The notes beneath the pieces are model-generated. The model was given only the letters and a program-made list of their open reading frames with translations. It was not told where the DNA came from and made no database searches. The position numbers were made by a program, and so were the translations under genes. A stretch of 7,366 bases of DNA, taken from the NCBI GenBank assembly GCA_019347795.1, contig JAHWKS010000252.1, positions 1 through 7,366 of the forward strand, in the 5' to 3' direction. This DNA is from Planctomycetota bacterium (GTDB lineage Bacteria > Planctomycetota > Planctomycetia > Pirellulales > Pirellulaceae). This document shows positions 1-6,089 of this stretch, piece after piece. Positions within the stretch are counted from its first letter, which is position 1; every line of letters starts with the position of its first letter.

Positions 1-102
1 GTGCGGGATGTTAATGCCATCGGTCCAGGCATCAGTTTTGTCAGAACATACAATAGTGCCGAGTCAGCTCATCCTCTCTTGTACTTTCCGAAACCCGTTT
101 GA
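1..102 (+). CDS. 3' end of an open frame with an RHS/YD-like RTYNS motif (partial)
   Basis: Frame 1 is open from the window edge to a TGA at 100-102 and gives 33 residues. They include the stretch GPGISFVRTYNS. An R-T/F-Y-N-S motif after a short hydrophobic strand is typical of the N-terminal part of RHS/YD-repeat proteins (DUF6531-like regions), which is the only reason for the suggestion. If that is right, the protein stops abruptly just after the motif, so this would be a truncated remnant rather than an intact RHS gene. The frame is the same as that of the next gene, separated by the TGA and 21 further bases. Only a very short piece is visible and chance similarity is possible. Confidence 0.3.
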   Translation: MRDVNAIGPGISFVRTYNSAESAHPLLYFPKPV

Positions 103-123
103 CCTCGCCCATCTGAGAAAACT

Positions 124-624
124 ATGGCAAACAATTTACTTTTTGTGGACCGCCAATGGATTGCACCAGTACTGCTGCTGTCAATTCTATGTGGGAGCGC
201 ACCAGCTCAACAACCAGCAAAGCCGCACTCCGCGCCTCCGCCGGCAGAAAGGCGGTTCGACCTTACTGATTCAGAAACAAACCTCCATGCGATTTACAAT
301 GTATTTGGCGATCCCACTCTTGAGCCCATTGACTGGGAGATTCAGGGAAGCTTTTCTCTCCATAGCTACAACAGCAACTTCAACTGGGCAGCATATTGCT
401 ACAATGGCGACGGCTATCACCACAAATTGGCCTTCAACGGTGTCGCAACGGTAAGCGGGTACGAAGGCTATCGATTTCAATCTCAAGGAAGCCGCAGGGC
501 ATACCAGTACTGGTTCTTCACGAGAGACGTTGTGGGCACATACTATTACGTTTACGTTAGCAATAACCGCACTCGGGATTACCAGTTTTTGGGGCACGCC
601 ACTCGTTGCCCAGCTCGTGATTAA
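124..624 (+). CDS. Exported protein of unknown function, 166 aa
   Basis: I do not recognise the family. The N-terminus looks like a Sec signal peptide: a hydrophobic core at about residues 12-25 (APVLLLSILCG) followed by SAPA-QQ, with likely cleavage near residue 28. A short Pro/Ala-rich linker follows. The mature part, about 125 residues, is rich in Tyr, Asn, Phe and Trp (for example YYYVYVSNN near residues 140-148). This suggests a small beta-rich extracytoplasmic domain. Two cysteines remain after cleavage (about 92 and 162) and could form a disulfide. Start choice: ATG 124 places the signal peptide at the N-terminus, but no clear Shine-Dalgarno sequence precedes it. GC content is about 47 % in sampled lines, well below the genes to the right, which suggests a different origin. 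No co-directional partner lies downstream; the next genes are on the opposite strand. Confidence 0.6.
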   Translation: MANNLLFVDRQWIAPVLLLSILCGSAPAQQPAKPHSAPPPAERRFDLTDSETNLHAIYNVFGDPTLEPIDWEIQGSFSLHSYNSNFNWAAYCYNGDGYHHKLAFNGVATVSGYEGYRFQSQGSRRAYQYWFFTRDVVGTYYYVYVSNNRTRDYQFLGHATRCPARD

Positions 625-894
625 AGTCGACTAGAAAAATGGCGTTGGACTCTGGGGGTTTTCCAGATAGCGTGGCAGGCGAAATCGAAGTCGCAAAGTA
701 GACCGCGAACCCCAGGGCCGGCGCATCAAAGTCTTGACGTAAACGTATGATCCGTCGTAGGTTGCTGCAAGTCGAGTTGTCGGTTTTGTGGCGTGGGACG
801 CCCGCGGCGGCTCGGAAGGATGCGGAGGACAGGTCATGGCAGGGCGCAAAACTACCTCGCAAGAGGACGCCCGCTCACGCGTTTCGCGCCGCGC

Positions 895-1182
895 TTATAA
901 ACGCTCCATCTTCACAAGTCGCTTCGACTCGGACGTGGTGCGTAAGTCGCGAATGTTCCGCGCAAACTCATCCGCTTCCTGGCGCTGGAGATCGGAAAGC
1001 CGGCGTTGGGCTTCTTTGAACAAGGGCGAACGGGCGACCTGGCGGCGTTCGGCTTCGTTCGTTGCGATCTGATTGAACAGGCCGTTGGGGCTGAAGAGTT
1101 GGTCGCTCAGCGTCATGGCGTCAGTCCCCGTGGCGAGGATGTAGCGGATTTGCTGTTCGACAGCGGCTTTGTCGGCGGCCAT
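895..1182 (-). CDS. Small charged helical protein of unknown function, 95 aa
   Basis: Not assignable to a family by eye. The protein begins MAADKAAVEQQ and ends KRLVKMERL. The C-terminal half is dense in Glu, Arg, Gln and Lys with few helix breakers (about residues 40-95), so an extended or coiled-coil helix is likely. There is no signal peptide, membrane segment or cysteine. Start choice: the frame stays open upstream to 1311, but ATG 1182 has a strong GGGGAGGA sequence 9 nt before it. The ATG at 1191 abuts that sequence and the longer extension runs into the toxin gene. It lies 73 nt downstream of the broken toxin frame on the same strand, so it may be carried on the same transcript. Whether it is part of the TA locus is not known. 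Confidence 0.55.
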   Translation of the reverse strand: MAADKAAVEQQIRYILATGTDAMTLSDQLFSPNGLFNQIATNEAERRQVARSPLFKEAQRRLSDLQRQEADEFARNIRDLRTTSESKRLVKMERL

Positions 1183-1191
1183 AATGGTCAT

Positions 1192-1199
1192 TCCTCCCC
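1192..1199 (-). promoter_or_regulatory. Ribosome binding site deciding the start of the 95-aa protein
   Basis: On the minus strand the bases read GGGGAGGA, 9 nt before ATG 1182. The site excludes the longer frame opening at 1311 and makes the in-frame ATG at 1191 unlikely, because that codon directly touches the site. Confidence 0.6.
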
Positions 1200-1255
1200 A
1201 GGACACGTCGTGACCGACGATAGTCAGGTCGAAATCCGCGCCTCCAGAAGCGATA

Positions 1256-1542
1256 TCAGAGGCGGCGGCGCCAGATCTTGGGATCGCGACTCGTGTGAAA
1301 CACAGAAACAACGACGATCCGCGTTGCTTCCACGCGGTAGAGAATGACGTACGGAAACCGCCGAACCAACGCCATGCGCACGACCGTGTAGAGGGTGGGC
1401 GTGGTTTGAATTTGTTGAAAGACGTCGCGCACGGCGGCGAGAAAGTCAGCCCCTAAACCGGGTTTCTGTTGCTCGTACCAGAGTCTGTGGCGTCGTCAAA
1501 CTCCGCCTGGGCTTCGGGAAGAAGGACGATGGGGAGCGTCAT
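1256..1542 (-). pseudogene. RelE/ParE-family toxin, disrupted by a 2-base frameshift
   Basis: Translation from ATG 1542 gives MTLPIVLLPEAQAEFDDATD, a typical RelE/ParE toxin N-terminus. It then leaves frame and hits TAG at 1453-1455 after 29 codons. Skipping two bases at 1481-1482 restores the family pattern: WYEQQKPGLGADF, then a middle part with RRFPYVILYRVE, and the C-terminus VVSVFHTSRDPKIWRRRL before TGA at 1256-1258. The repaired length would be 94 aa, normal for the family. The break lies in GACTCTGG; removing one CT of the tandem CTCT gives GAC TGG (Asp-Trp), the residues expected in the D-W-Y-E motif. Intact members are ribonucleases acting with the ribosome (RelE) or gyrase poisons (ParE); which type this was cannot be told. 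The start overlaps the antitoxin stop as ATGA, a classic coupled TA arrangement. A sequencing or assembly error is the alternative explanation. Confidence 0.8.
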
Positions 1543-1769
1543 TTCCCCAGTCGCTCCTCAGCCCGCGCTTGTACTTCCTCCCACGGAACCACGCAATCTG
1601 GCGCCGCCTCGTAAGCCGCCAGACGGCGATCCAACTCCTCTTTCTGAGCGTCCGTCAACTCCACCGCGCTCTGGTCGGCGGCGATCTCATCCCAGATCGC
1701 TTGCACCAGATGAATGCGATCTTCGAGACTCATCGAACGAATTGCGGAAAGTGTGGTCGATAGGCTCAT
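1539..1769 (-). CDS. Antitoxin of a type II TA module (addiction module component family)
   Basis: This 76-aa acidic, helical protein has the hallmarks of the 'putative addiction module component' antitoxins (PF09720/TIGR02574-like). It has an N-terminal stretch LEDRIHLVQAIWDEIA (about residues 15-30), a central D-A-Q-K-E-E-L-D-R-R-L helix, and a C-terminal C-V-V-P-W-E-E-V motif near residues 59-66 that in relatives contacts the cognate RelE/ParE toxin. It would bind and neutralise the toxin encoded immediately downstream and probably repress its own promoter. ATG 1769 is supported by GGAGGA 8 nt upstream. Its TGA overlaps the toxin ATG by 4 nt. Because the toxin frame is broken, this antitoxin may now be an orphan. 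Family assignment is by recognisable motifs, without a database search. Confidence 0.85.
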   Translation of the reverse strand: MSLSTTLSAIRSMSLEDRIHLVQAIWDEIAADQSAVELTDAQKEELDRRLAAYEAAPDCVVPWEEVQARAEERLGK

Positions 1770-1777
1770 GCAACATT

Positions 1778-1783
1778 TCCTCC
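1778..1783 (-). promoter_or_regulatory. Ribosome binding site of the antitoxin gene
   Basis: The minus strand reads GGAGGA, 8 nt before ATG 1769. An upstream CTTCCGC (minus strand) can pair with GCGGAGG across a 14-nt loop, using one G-T wobble, so the site could be partly masked in the mRNA. This pairing is a paper inference only. Confidence 0.5.
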
Positions 1784-1789
1784 GCTCAT

Positions 1790-1795
1790 ATTTTA
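1790..1795 (-). promoter_or_regulatory. Possible -10 element for the TA locus
   Basis: In the 76-nt gap between the cytochrome stop codon and the antitoxin start, the minus strand reads TAAAAT, one mismatch from TATAAT. It lies in an AT-rich patch unusual for this region. No convincing -35 hexamer is seen about 17 nt upstream, so this is a weak candidate. Confidence 0.22.
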
Positions 1796-1845
1796 CCCGG
1801 CGGAAGGTCGCAGTGCGAGCGATGGCTTTGCCACCCTTTCGATTT

Positions 1846-4800
1846 TCATTGCTGCGGCAAGGTGCGGTTCCATTTGGGGTTGTAGTAGAGCTCCTGCGAC
1901 ATCCGGTAGAGGTCGAGGTCGAAGGGATTGTCGCTCACGTGGTAAACTTGGCCGTAGCGCAGGTAGAGGCGGCGTTGTTCTTGGTAGTTGAGGGGTCTTG
2001 CCCCCACGCGGCCGAAGACGGCGATCTGGTTGCCGCTTTCGTCCACCGCGCGGTCGCGGTCTAAGCCTTCGCTGATGGCGAGGGCTTCGCCGCCGCGGGG
2101 AAGTTTGTAGGTGGCGATCAGCTTGGGGGTGGGGCGGGGGCTGAAGCCGTCGTTGCCCGGCGTCTCGGCGGATGTGAGCTGCACGACCCGCAGGCCGTGC
2201 TCGCCGTCGGCCAGGTAGGCGAACTCGCTGACGTTCGTGATTCCCAGCTTCACGTCGTGCACGTCTTTGATCTCGCCTTCCGCGTTGTAGACCTGATCGA
2301 TGAACGGCGCCGCGGGGTTTGTGATATCCAGGATCACCAATCCCTCTTCTCCCGCGGCGACGTAGGCGTAGGTGCGGGCGAGATAGATGCTGTTCGCCTC
2401 CTCCAGCTCGACTTCCGTCACCGGCCGCGGCGAGTCGAGGTGCGTGATGTCGAGCACCTTCACGCCGTCTTCATCGCAGACGAAGGCGTAGCGGAACTGC
2501 GCCTGCACCGCCTTGGGACAGTGCAGGAATTCTCCGCCGACAACCGAGGTGACGACGGGTTTCGTCGGATCGTGCAGCGAGATGACCACCAGCCCCGCAT
2601 CACAGCAGACGTAGGCGTAGGCGCCGACGATCGTCACCGCCCGCGCGCCGTTCAGCAGGCCGTTCGGATTGAAGGTGACTTCGCGCTCAAGGAAGTTGTC
2701 GGTCGGATCGCCGTTGAGAAGCGTGGCGGCCCCGATCAGGATCAGCCCTTCGACTTTGTCGGCCACATAGATGTAGCCATAGAGCGGATGGACCGGCTGC
2801 TCGCAGTTCTCGGGATGTTGCACGCGGGTGGGATCGGGCGCGATGGTGGTCGGCGCCGCGACGGCCATCGCGTGCTCGGTGCGGACGTAGAGCCGCTGAC
2901 CCACCGGCGAAACCGGGGCCGTGAGGATCCGCTCGCTGAATCCCTTGTGCTCGATGAAGGCGATGTCGAACACCCGCACTCCCGCCGGGCCGCAGGCGCA
3001 GTAGAGGAACTCGCCGCGGGCCTGGATGCTGAGGATCTCCGGCTGATCGAACGGCCGGGTGACGTTTTCGATAATGTCCTTGCCGGGATGCTCGTGCGAG
3101 TGCATCAGATGCCTGCCCCGCCGCACGTGCTTTTCGTATTCGTGCGGATAAGCGAGTTTGTGGAGCGAGCTGCCGATTACCGCCTGCGGCTCTTCCTGCT
3201 CGGTCACCACCACCGCCTCCAGGCCGTGCTCGCCGGCGGCCACCCAGCAGTAGCGGCCGATGAAGTTCGTGTAGTTCGTGCCGTGCATCAAGAGCTGCGC
3301 CATGATGGCGTTGTTGTCGTTGTCCTTGGAGACGTGGCAGTCGGTGCACATCTTCGTCTCGCTCGTGCCGGCGTGGAAGTGGCCGGGATGGTCCTCCAGG
3401 TCCGACCCGCCGCGCACGGTGTGCGGGACGTTCGTGCTGAAGGCGATACCGCTCATCCCGCCGGCGGAGATGGTCTGCTGCTGCGTGTAGATCGCCTCGC
3501 GGTTCTGGTTGTACGAGGTGACGTGGATCGCGCAGCTTGAGCGGGCGGGATTGATGCGATTTCCGGTCACATTCCCGTCGCGGGCGAGCATGAACACGTC
3601 GTCCCGCAGCGTCTGGAAGTTGTACGAGACGCGGTTGCGGGTCACGTCCCCCAAGTTGTGAAGCTGCGGGGCCTTCACGTTCGCCTTCTGCGGCAGGTGG
3701 CACCCGAAGCAACTCGGGTTCCACGAGGTGTGGCAGGCGGTGCAGCTCATCGCCTTGTTCTGGTGCGCGCACTCCGACTCCGGCGGGCGGCCGCCCCAGT
3801 GCATATAGCCGTCATCTTCCCAGCGGACCGTCTTGGCGATGTGCGACTTCGGGTTGTAGTGCTCGCTCTGCGGATTGATCGTGTCGGCGGTCTGGGTCAC
3901 TTCCCACGACAGGTCCGGCTCGACGGTGGAGTGCTGGTAGAGCTTTCCGCCGCGGAGTTCGAACCGCGGCTTGCCGAAGGGCGTGCGGAGCGTCATCAAG
4001 TTGTGTCCGCCGGGCGGAGAGGCCGGTCCGGTGGTCCGCATCTGGTGGCCCAAAGCGAGCTTCTCGGGAATGCTCTCGTTGATCGTGCCGTGGCAGTCGG
4101 TGCAGGTGATCTCGATCGCCGCCCGCACTTCGCCATAGAGAAGCGTGTTGCCGTGGTTGTCTTGATTGAAGTGGCAGTCGGTGCAGTGCATCCCCTTTTC
4201 CAGGTGGATGTCCATCAGATGCACCGGCACGCCTTCCCGCTTCCGCCCGCACTGCCGCTCCTGGGGCGAAGACGGGAGCATCGCCGCCATGAGCTGCGCC
4301 GTGGAGACTTGCTCCGCGTGCGGAAACGGCTCGGGACCCACGGAAGTAGGCACACTCCGTGTGCCGTTCTTTGTCGTGTTCGAGACATACTCAGTAAATC
4401 CCGTTTGCGCCGCCTCCTGAGCCACCGAGTCACTTCCTGACTCGTGGGACGGCACACGGAGTGTGCCTGCTACTTTAAGCTCCGCGGCCGTTAGATGCGG
4501 CAGGACGTTGCCGCGATAGTCGAGGAGGTTTCCTTTGCGGTCCTTTTTGTATACGGCGCGGAACACCCAGCCGTGGCCGTGGAAATCGGCGAACTGCGTG
4601 TGCCGCAGCGCGGGGTTCAGCTCGGAGACGTTCGCCAGAAAATCGGGATCGCCCCACAAGCCGCGGAGGGCGGCGTCGTTGGGGTTGGACTGCTGCCGGC
4701 GGAAAACTTCTTCGGCCGAAAGGCGCAGCTCCTCGCGGGGATACATCAGCTCGCCGTCCGTCTCATTGTCCCACCACATGAAGCCGAGATAACTGTTCAA

Positions 4801-6054
4801 GACGTTCGTGCCGGGATGGATATGGCACACGATGCACTGGCTGGTGGGAATTGAAAGCGTGAACTTGTGGGCGATCGGATGCCCCGGCTCGTCCTTGGGA
4901 ATTGTGGGATCGACCGAAGCACTCAAGCCCATGTGGCCGTACTTCGCGTAAGGGCCGGAGTGCGTCGGCGAGCGGTCGTTGGCGTACACCACGTGGCAGG
5001 CGGTGCAGCCGCTGGAGCGGTAGTCGCCGGGATGGTCGTTCGTGCCCAGGAAGTTCAGCGTGGGGTCCAACAGCCGCGTTTTCTGCAGGCTGATGAACAC
5101 GGGGTCGGTGCGGTTCTCGGTTCCCAGGCCGCGAAGGCTGAGGCGCTCTCGCGGCCGGCCCGGCTCCTCCAACTTCTCCGGCAGGCCGATCTCGGGGCGG
5201 AAGCGGCCGCCGCGCTCGAAGATGCGAAGCACGTTGCCCGGCTGCGTGATCTCGTATCGGGGGAGTGGGTCGAGGAACGGCACGATTCCCTTGCACTGCG
5301 TGTGCAGCGATGTCGGCGGCGGAACCGTTTGCAGCCGCTGCGGGGCCCCGTTCATCGCGTAGCTTTCGCCGTAGCCGGCCCACTTATAGGGAACCGCGCC
5401 GTTGTTGTAGAGGGCGGAACCCCACAACATGCAGCCGTGCGTCATCATGCTCTTCTTCACCGCCAGCACTTCCTTCCCGTGACATTGCCCGCAACTGATG
5501 TGCGCCACTCGCAGGTCGCCGGGGTTCACGAAGCGGATGAACGCCGGGTCTTCGTGGTTGAGGAGCGTATAGGAGCGGATGGGATTGGCCGACGTGACCC
5601 ACGCCTGCGGGAAACGGGGATGCACGTGGGCGGCTTCCATCGTCGTCGCCGCGGGGTCGCCGCCGTGGCAATCGCAGCAGCCCAGATGCACCGTGTCCTT
5701 CTGGTGCATGTCTTCCACGCCTTGATGGCATTGGATGCAGCCGTGACTCTTGGCGAAGGCATCCTCGGCGGTTTGCTTGTGGAGATCGACGCCCTGCAGC
5801 TCCGGCGGAAGGGGGTATGGTGTGTAGGTCGGTTCCTCCGGCGCGAAACCGCCAGCGTGAAGCTGGGGAGGAGGAAGCTCCTCGTGCACGTCGACGGGCG
5901 CGGGGGCGATGTGGTTCGTCTGCCGCACGGGCTGGTAGCGGCGCTGGGCGAAGGCGGTCTCGGGCGACGGCGAATCGGATCGCGTGATTGCGAGCACAAT
6001 CGCCGCCGCGACCGTCGCGATGATCAGTCCGATGATGCCGAAGGAGCGTAGCAT
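1846..6054 (-). CDS. Decaheme c-type cytochrome fused to a seven-blade LVIVD beta-propeller, 1402 aa
   Basis: A very large exported electron-transfer protein (numbering from ATG 6054). Residues 2-25 form a hydrophobic segment (RSFGIIGLIIATVAAAIVLA) serving as signal peptide or anchor; a possible AFA-Q cleavage site lies near 36. A Pro-rich linker follows to about 90. Ten CXXCH heme sites begin at 106, 126, 188, 350, 407, 624, 651, 771, 782 and 903. The pair at 771/782 (CTACH, CFGCH) is only 11 residues apart. A CAIH site at 841 lacks the second cysteine. Residues from about 933 to 1310 carry seven blade-like repeats of the Y-x-Y-V-A-x-x-x-x-G-L-x-x-x-D type (LVIVD, PF08309-like) starting near 935, 1017, 1095, 1147, 1189, 1230 and 1279. 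A conserved-looking tail ends in LPQQ. About 43 residues (528-570) come from a palindromic repeat element. The neighbouring upstream gene encodes an outer-membrane barrel 35 nt away. Heme count and propeller are seen directly; a role in envelope or extracellular electron transfer is inferred. A TTG at 6093 is an alternative start adding 13 residues. Confidence 0.88.
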   Translation of the reverse strand: MLRSFGIIGLIIATVAAAIVLAITRSDSPSPETAFAQRRYQPVRQTNHIAPAPVDVHEELPPPQLHAGGFAPEEPTYTPYPLPPELQGVDLHKQTAEDAFAKSHGCIQCHQGVEDMHQKDTVHLGCCDCHGGDPAATTMEAAHVHPRFPQAWVTSANPIRSYTLLNHEDPAFIRFVNPGDLRVAHISCGQCHGKEVLAVKKSMMTHGCMLWGSALYNNGAVPYKWAGYGESYAMNGAPQRLQTVPPPTSLHTQCKGIVPFLDPLPRYEITQPGNVLRIFERGGRFRPEIGLPEKLEEPGRPRERLSLRGLGTENRTDPVFISLQKTRLLDPTLNFLGTNDHPGDYRSSGCTACHVVYANDRSPTHSGPYAKYGHMGLSASVDPTIPKDEPGHPIAHKFTLSIPTSQCIVCHIHPGTNVLNSYLGFMWWDNETDGELMYPREELRLSAEEVFRRQQSNPNDAALRGLWGDPDFLANVSELNPALRHTQFADFHGHGWVFRAVYKKDRKGNLLDYRGNVLPHLTAAELKVAGTLRVPSHESGSDSVAQEAAQTGFTEYVSNTTKNGTRSVPTSVGPEPFPHAEQVSTAQLMAAMLPSSPQERQCGRKREGVPVHLMDIHLEKGMHCTDCHFNQDNHGNTLLYGEVRAAIEITCTDCHGTINESIPEKLALGHQMRTTGPASPPGGHNLMTLRTPFGKPRFELRGGKLYQHSTVEPDLSWEVTQTADTINPQSEHYNPKSHIAKTVRWEDDGYMHWGGRPPESECAHQNKAMSCTACHTSWNPSCFGCHLPQKANVKAPQLHNLGDVTRNRVSYNFQTLRDDVFMLARDGNVTGNRINPARSSCAIHVTSYNQNREAIYTQQQTISAGGMSGIAFSTNVPHTVRGGSDLEDHPGHFHAGTSETKMCTDCHVSKDNDNNAIMAQLLMHGTNYTNFIGRYCWVAAGEHGLEAVVVTEQEEPQAVIGSSLHKLAYPHEYEKHVRRGRHLMHSHEHPGKDIIENVTRPFDQPEILSIQARGEFLYCACGPAGVRVFDIAFIEHKGFSERILTAPVSPVGQRLYVRTEHAMAVAAPTTIAPDPTRVQHPENCEQPVHPLYGYIYVADKVEGLILIGAATLLNGDPTDNFLEREVTFNPNGLLNGARAVTIVGAYAYVCCDAGLVVISLHDPTKPVVTSVVGGEFLHCPKAVQAQFRYAFVCDEDGVKVLDITHLDSPRPVTEVELEEANSIYLARTYAYVAAGEEGLVILDITNPAAPFIDQVYNAEGEIKDVHDVKLGITNVSEFAYLADGEHGLRVVQLTSAETPGNDGFSPRPTPKLIATYKLPRGGEALAISEGLDRDRAVDESGNQIAVFGRVGARPLNYQEQRRLYLRYGQVYHVSDNPFDLDLYRMSQELYYNPKWNRTLPQQ
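2125..3258 (-). other. Seven-bladed LVIVD-repeat propeller domain of the cytochrome
   Basis: Seven repeats with a shared core are visible: YCWVAAGEHGLEAVVV, FLYCACGPAGVRVFDI, YIYVADKVEGLILI, YAYVCCDAGLVVISL, YAFVCDEDGVKVLDI, YAYVAAGEEGLVILDI and FAYLADGEHGLRVVQL. The last four are spaced about 41-49 residues apart, typical of single propeller blades. The first two blades are separated by longer insertions of about 80 residues, one of them His-rich (HLMHSHEHPG). Seven blades fit a closed beta-propeller. Such domains usually serve in protein or ligand binding at the cell envelope rather than catalysis. There is no CXXCH motif here, but several extra cysteines occur (CAC, CC), which is unusual for this repeat. 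Confidence 0.75.
4344..4475. repeat. MITE-like palindromic element inserted in frame within the cytochrome gene
   Basis: The ends are perfect 19-bp inverted repeats: GGCACACTCCGTGTGCCGT at 4349-4367 and its reverse complement at 4449-4467. The match extends outward after a 3-base gap through AAGTA (4344-4348) and TACTT (4471-4475). Each arm is itself a hairpin, GGCACAC-TCC-GTGTGCC and GGCACAC-GGA-GTGTGCC. The 81-bp interior includes a further hairpin. The element encodes no protein of its own and would depend on a transposase elsewhere, as MITE or REP-like elements do. It is read through in the cytochrome frame, adding about residues 528-570. No unambiguous target-site duplication is visible. 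Inverted-repeat structure is certain; classification as a mobile element is inference. Confidence 0.75.
4426..4444. repeat. Internal hairpin of the palindromic element
   Basis: CGAGTCA-CTTCC-TGACTCG is a perfect 7-bp stem with a 5-nt loop. It extends outward through CCAC/GTGG if one bulged base is allowed. It lies just inside the right terminal repeat, with no counterpart inside the left one, so the element is asymmetric. Confidence 0.6.
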
Positions 6055-6089
6055 GGAATCGTCCAATCCTCTGATCGATGTTCCCTGCG

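Larger units (their letters stand above)
3334..5739 (-). other. Decaheme region of the cytochrome
   Basis: Ten CXXCH motifs fall into groups of three (CIQCH, CCDCH, CGQCH), two (CTACH, CIVCH), two (CTDCH, CTDCH), two (CTACH, CFGCH) and one (CTDCH). Each should bind a heme c covalently through two Cys thioethers with the His as proximal ligand, attached in the periplasm by the cytochrome c maturation machinery. Many further His residues are available as distal ligands, suggesting bis-His low-potential hemes, as is usual for electron-conducting multihemes. The second motif has three cysteines (C-C-D-C-H). Long heme-free stretches between the third and fourth and between the fifth and sixth sites imply separate lobes; the second of these contains the inserted repeat element. 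Confidence 0.85.

Noticed and set aside
8..454. 148-codon open frame overlapping the secreted protein in another frame
   Set aside because: It has no ribosome binding site or sensible domain and competes with a frame that has a clear signal peptide.
625..894. Intergenic stretch between the convergent genes; searched for a terminator, tRNA or small gene
   Set aside because: Only a 5-bp stem (TCTGG/CCAGA near 650) and a 10-bp direct repeat (GGACGCCCGC at 796-805 and 865-874) were seen. Neither is strong enough to call a feature.
1183..1311. N-terminal extension of the 95-aa protein
   Set aside because: The extension overlaps the end of the toxin gene in another frame, and the strong ribosome binding site points to ATG 1182.
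1796..1845. Possible rho-independent terminator after the cytochrome gene
   Set aside because: The only stems are short (GGTGGC-AAA-GCCATC with a mismatch, and TCGCA-C-TGCGA) and no T-run follows, so read-through into the TA locus cannot be excluded.
2197..3540. 447-codon open frame on the + strand
   Set aside because: It lies wholly opposite the LVIVD and heme-coding sequence, has low-complexity Arg/Val/Ala/His-rich composition, and is a by-product of GC-rich codon use in the cytochrome.
4867..6051. 394-codon open frame on the + strand
   Set aside because: It is antisense to the heme-bearing N-terminal half of the cytochrome, which is strongly supported by CXXCH motifs. Its own translation is Arg/Val/Gly-rich without any domain.
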